64,000 nt of DNA from Pseudomonadota bacterium (GTDB taxonomy: Bacteria; Chloroflexota; UBA6077; JAJPHF01): contig JAJPHF010000102.1 in NCBI GenBank assembly GCA_021325365.1, positions 1-64,000 on the forward strand, given 5' to 3'. This document shows, piece after piece, positions 60,838 to 64,000 of the stretch. Numbering within the stretch: the first letter of the stretch is position 1; each line of letters starts with the position of its first letter. The notes beneath the pieces are model-generated. The model was not told the origin of the DNA and ran no database searches. It worked only from the letters and a program-made list of their open reading frames with translations. The position numbers and the translations under genes are program-made.

Positions 60838-62481
60838 ATGGACGGGGAGCGCGAGATCCTACCGGCACCGGCCCGTCCGCCCGATAGCCTTCCCGCCGCA
60901 CTGACCGCAGCCACCGCCCGCCTGGTCAGCGAGCCAAGTGACGAGGCGGTCGGTCAGGTGCTGGTGGAAGAAGCGGCCCGGCTGGTCGGCGCACCCGATG
61001 TCCGCCTAGCACTGCTGAACGGGGAAGCCGCGTGGTGGGTGCTAGGGCACGCCATCGGCCCCGCCGCGGGACGTCAGGGTGAGCGGCAGCCCCTTCCCGC
61101 CGGGATACTCGGCTACATCATACAGAGCGGGCAGCTGCTTGAAGTCGCGGACCTAGCAAGGCATCCACTGGCCAGCGCCGAGCATGGCGGCCCCGCTTGC
61201 GGCAGCGTGATCGGCGTACCGTTGCGGTTGCGAGGGGAACTCCTCGGCGCAATCATGGCAGCCCGTCCCACAAGCACCACGGCATTCGGAACGGATGAGT
61301 TAAGCGCACTCCAAGTCCTCGCCGACGTCGCGGCGGCTCGACTCGGCGCCGAGCCCCGCGGCCAGAATCTGCGGGCGCGCGCGCAAGACTTGGCTGGGCT
61401 CAACCCGGTCTGGCGGCCGCCACCGGAACTGGCCGGGGACTTCGTGATCGTGACCACGGGTCGCGACCAGCCCTTTCTGGACCTAGACGAGGCAGCCTGT
61501 CGTATTCTTGGCTACCCTCGCGACGCTCTGCTGCAGTGCTCGATGCCCGACATCATCCCGCTCCCGCCTGGCGGGGAAAAAGTGGACACCTTGGCTGGTG
61601 TCCGCGATCAGATGGTGCGGGGCATCCCGATCAGTTTCGACACAATCGCTCGCCGGCGAGACGGAAGCCTCTTCCCCATCCGCCTGATGATTCAGCGGGT
61701 GACAGACGCCACTCCCCCGATCTATCGCTGCATCTTCTCGGACTTAAGTCATGAGAAGAACGCCCAGCTCCAGGCTATTCAAAAGGAAAAGCAACGATTA
61801 CTTCAGGAGATCGGCTCTAGTCTAGCGCACGAAATGAACAGCCCGCTGGCGGTGATTCTCGGTAATCTCGAAATGATCTTAGAGGAATTTCGTGATGACG
61901 ACCTCCAGACGATGCTGCGCCCGGTACACAATGCCGCGGAGCGAATCTCGAGCGCCGTGCATGAGCTCCAACGCTTCGCGAAGCCGATCCTAGCTCGCGG
62001 GTGGGCCTCTGTGGATATCAGCGAGCTAGCGGGTGACGCAATCGAGAAGACCCGAGGGCTCTGGGACGCAACATCCGGGTACAAGGGCCCTCCAATCGAG
62101 GTACGACTCCAGGCGTCGCCGGTGGCCCGAGTACGGGGCAATCCTATCGAATTGACCGCTGCAATTCGCGAGTTGATCGCGAACGCCGTGCAGGCGCTGC
62201 CCAATGGTGGGGTCATTACCATTAGTACTGCTCAGGTCGACGAAGGCGTATTGTTGAGCGTGAGCGACAGCGGCGTGGGAATGCGCGACGCGACACTACA
62301 GCGCTGTCTCGATCCCTTCTTCACAACCCGGCGACCGCTCGCGACAGGTCTGGGGCTGAGCCGAGTTCACCACACTGTGTTGCAGCACCAGGGCCAACTG
62401 CGTATTACAAGTGGCGAGGGGACCGGCACTCAGGTAACGATAGTCTTACCGTTCACGCTGCAAGAGGACGCAGACGCCTGA
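60838..62481 (+). CDS. GAF-PAS sensor histidine kinase (cytoplasmic)
   Basis: A 547-residue protein without membrane segments. A GAF domain (about 20-170: ALLNGEAAWWVLGHAIGPAA, GVPLRLRGELLGAIMAARPT), a PAS domain (about 205-310: DQPFLDLDEAACRILGYPRD, RRDGSLFPIRLMIQRV), a coiled-coil linker and the HisKA H-box SSLAHEMNSPLAVILGNLEM with His331, then ATPase boxes N (RELIANAVQALPNGG), G1 (VSDSGVGMRD) and G2 (GLGLSRVHHTVLQHQG). The H-box Asn-Ser-Pro-Leu is intact. ATG at 60838 with AAGGAG ten bases upstream. No response regulator is adjacent. Codon use is more AT-rich than the window average. Confidence 0.92.
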   Translation: MDGEREILPAPARPPDSLPAALTAATARLVSEPSDEAVGQVLVEEAARLVGAPDVRLALLNGEAAWWVLGHAIGPAAGRQGERQPLPAGILGYIIQSGQLLEVADLARHPLASAEHGGPACGSVIGVPLRLRGELLGAIMAARPTSTTAFGTDELSALQVLADVAAARLGAEPRGQNLRARAQDLAGLNPVWRPPPELAGDFVIVTTGRDQPFLDLDEAACRILGYPRDALLQCSMPDIIPLPPGGEKVDTLAGVRDQMVRGIPISFDTIARRRDGSLFPIRLMIQRVTDATPPIYRCIFSDLSHEKNAQLQAIQKEKQRLLQEIGSSLAHEMNSPLAVILGNLEMILEEFRDDDLQTMLRPVHNAAERISSAVHELQRFAKPILARGWASVDISELAGDAIEKTRGLWDATSGYKGPPIEVRLQASPVARVRGNPIELTAAIRELIANAVQALPNGGVITISTAQVDEGVLLSVSDSGVGMRDATLQRCLDPFFTTRRPLATGLGLSRVHHTVLQHQGQLRITSGEGTGTQVTIVLPFTLQEDADA

Positions 62482-62542
62482 CGTGCCGCGCCGGGAACTG
62501 ACGGCCGGGCCAGTCGACGGCCGAACGGCGCCGGCGGGGCGG

Positions 62543-63763
62543 TCAGGGGGCGCGGAGCAGCGTCCGGTCGGGCGCGGGGCCGACGCGGCCGAGGCGCTGG
62601 TGCGCGTAGTCGAGATACTGGTAGTCGACGAAGTCGGCCAACGGCTGGCGCTCGGCCACAAGCCCGTGGCGCTCGTACCAATCCTGGTCGGCGGCGATGG
62701 AGGCGAGGTTCAGGTAGCCGTCGGGATCCAGGCCCGGCGGCACCATGCGGTCGTAGAGCGCAGGGTCCTTCACGGTAGTGCGCTCGCTCAGAATCTGGAC
62801 GATGGCGGCCTTGTCGCGCCCGTGATCGAAGGCGGCGACGACGTCGCGGACGCCGCGCAGGTAGGCGACCATCCAGCGCCGCGCCGCCTCGGGCTGGTGC
62901 TGATAGAAGCTCGGCGCGTACAGGATGCCGGCGATCTGCTGATCGGGGTATAGCTCGTCGGCGCCCTTGAAGCGCACGCCGACGCTGCGGCTCACGGCCG
63001 TCGTGACGAACGGCTCGATCAGCGCCGCCGCGTCGACGGAGCCGTTGGCCAGCGCCGTAATCATATCGGGAAAAGGCATATTCACCACGTCGAGCGCGCT
63101 GAGGTCGAGGCCGAAGGCGCGGAGGCCGCTCTCGATCTGCAGCTCCATCGGGGAGTTGGCGGAGGGCGACGCGACCTTCAGGCCCCGCAGGTCGGCGAGC
63201 GTCTGCACGCGGCCGCTGTCTATCAGGTCCTTGCGCACCACCAGTGCGTTGAACCCATGGCCGCGCGAGTTGAGCCCCTTGTCGGCCACCAGCTTGACGG
63301 GAATGTCGCGCGAGATCGCGTTGAACAGGCTGGGCGTGGGGGCACCCGCGCCCACGTCGAGCTGGCCCGCGGCGAGCGGGGCCGTCATCTCGGGGGTGGC
63401 GCCGAACGGCTCGAGGCTCGCGTCGAGGCCCTCGTCCCGGAAATAGCCACGCGCGGCGGCGACGTAGATGCCCGCGTCGGAGAGCGAGCTGAGCACTCCG
63501 ATCCGGACGGCGACGGGGGGCGCGAGCGGCGCCGCGGCGTCGGCCGGGGCGGGCACATCGGCGGGCGGGGCAGGGCCGCGCGCGACGACCGGGGCCGCCG
63601 GGCCGTGGGCGGCGGACGCGGAGGGCGGCGGGGTAGCCGAGGCGGGCGCCGGCGAGGGGGCGGCAGGCGACGGGGCGCTGGCGCCGCAGGCGACGAGCAG
63701 GGTCAGGGTCAGCAGGGCCAGGGCAGGGCGAACGGCGATGATCGCCTTCCTCGATCGCGTCAT
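62543..63763 (-). CDS. NMT1/SsuA-type ABC substrate-binding lipoprotein
   Basis: A 406-residue lipoprotein: signal MTRSRKAIIAVRPALALLTL, lipobox LVAC, a 60-residue Ala/Pro-rich linker, then VLSSLSDAGIYVAAARGYFR, APLAAGQLDVGAGAPTPSLF, FNALVVRKDLIDSGRVQTLA, DLRGLKVASPSANSPM and NMPFPDMITALANGSVDAAA. Close paralogue of 41696-42847. ATG at 63763 has AAGGAGA nine bases upstream; the frame is open further upstream but only through Arg-rich sequence. It converges with the kinase gene. Upstream of it (63764-64000) I see no gene; a TATACT at 63994 may belong to a gene beyond the window. Confidence 0.88.
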   Translation of the reverse strand: MTRSRKAIIAVRPALALLTLTLLVACGASAPSPAAPSPAPASATPPPSASAAHGPAAPVVARGPAPPADVPAPADAAAPLAPPVAVRIGVLSSLSDAGIYVAAARGYFRDEGLDASLEPFGATPEMTAPLAAGQLDVGAGAPTPSLFNAISRDIPVKLVADKGLNSRGHGFNALVVRKDLIDSGRVQTLADLRGLKVASPSANSPMELQIESGLRAFGLDLSALDVVNMPFPDMITALANGSVDAAALIEPFVTTAVSRSVGVRFKGADELYPDQQIAGILYAPSFYQHQPEAARRWMVAYLRGVRDVVAAFDHGRDKAAIVQILSERTTVKDPALYDRMVPPGLDPDGYLNLASIAADQDWYERHGLVAERQPLADFVDYQYLDYAHQRLGRVGPAPDRTLLRAP

Positions 63764-64000
63764 CGAGCACGTCTCCTTCACGGCGTGGGTTTGTCGCGCC
63801 GTGGGGCCAGGCCGCCGAGTCCACGGGCGACGACTGGCCCTCTCTGGCACGGTAGCGGAAGCGGCCCCATCGCCGCCAGGCGCGGGTTGCGCTAGTCCCG
63901 GCCGAGCAGCGGCCTCTCGCCACCGGCACGGTTCTAGAGCCGCGTGCGGGGCGCGGCGCGGCGATGCTCTCGGCCAGGTAGCCAGCGGCTCGCTATACTG

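Overview
The window is a high-GC bacterial chromosome segment with densely packed genes and short intergenic gaps. The best guess at lineage is Chloroflexota (Thermomicrobia-like or a related uncultured class). The reasons are the Thr/Pro-rich 'TPTRTPT' linkers in a surface protein, F420/flavin LLM oxidoreductases, many NMT1/SsuA-type binding lipoproteins without permeases, the rnc-smc-ftsY-ffh order, and abundant small GC-rich palindromic intergenic repeats. This is an inference from content; no marker gene was searched. No tRNA, rRNA, CRISPR array, integrase or transposase gene was seen.

Layout. 1-3.6 kb: a catabolic patch (5'-truncated Rieske oxygenase, ACMSD-type amidohydrolase, a dihydroxyphthalate-decarboxylase-like protein) with a BrnT-like toxin/antitoxin pair inside. 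3.6-6.7 kb: a long leader with promoter, intrinsic terminator and a metal-ligand-rich mini-ORF, ahead of an HMA-like protein and an NRAMP-related transporter whose motifs suggest Mg2+. 7-21 kb: envelope and housekeeping genes (LCP ligase, MFS transporter, LLM oxidoreductase, NlpC/P60, lytic transglycosylase, GntR plus cysteine-dioxygenase-like pair, methyltransferase). 21-30 kb: a minus-strand core block: rnc, smc, ftsY, ffh, then an ABC-2 exporter. 30-36 kb: tldD and tldE/pmbA separated by an Imm21-like gene, a DUF6194 gene and a secreted protein. 36-40.8 kb: FmdB zinc ribbon, MazG, a Cys-rich mini-protein behind its own promoter and terminator, MmgE/PrpD, and a small secreted protein. 40.8-46.6 kb: a seven-gene minus-strand operon built round a two-subunit sulfopyruvate/phosphonopyruvate-decarboxylase-like enzyme, with a cupin, three substrate-binding-like proteins and an LLM monooxygenase. 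47-53 kb: a degenerate M23 protein, dienelactone hydrolase, PIN remnant, CBS/zinc-ribbon protein and pdhA-pdhB-pdhC. 53-64 kb: secreted proteins, a 1016-residue PT-rich surface protein, then a visibly more AT-rich patch (PaaK-like ligase, binding lipoprotein, GAF-PAS histidine kinase) and a last binding lipoprotein.

How it fits together. The left end and the 41-46 kb operon both combine solute-binding folds with ring/sulfonate/carboxylate chemistry, suggesting scavenging of aromatic or organosulfur acids. Two binding-like proteins lack signal peptides and may be cytoplasmic enzymes. The core block handles chromosome condensation, protein targeting and RNA processing. Most intergenic space is filled by recurring small palindromic elements, several of which reach into genes: the rnc 3' end, the mazG start and the smc coiled coil.
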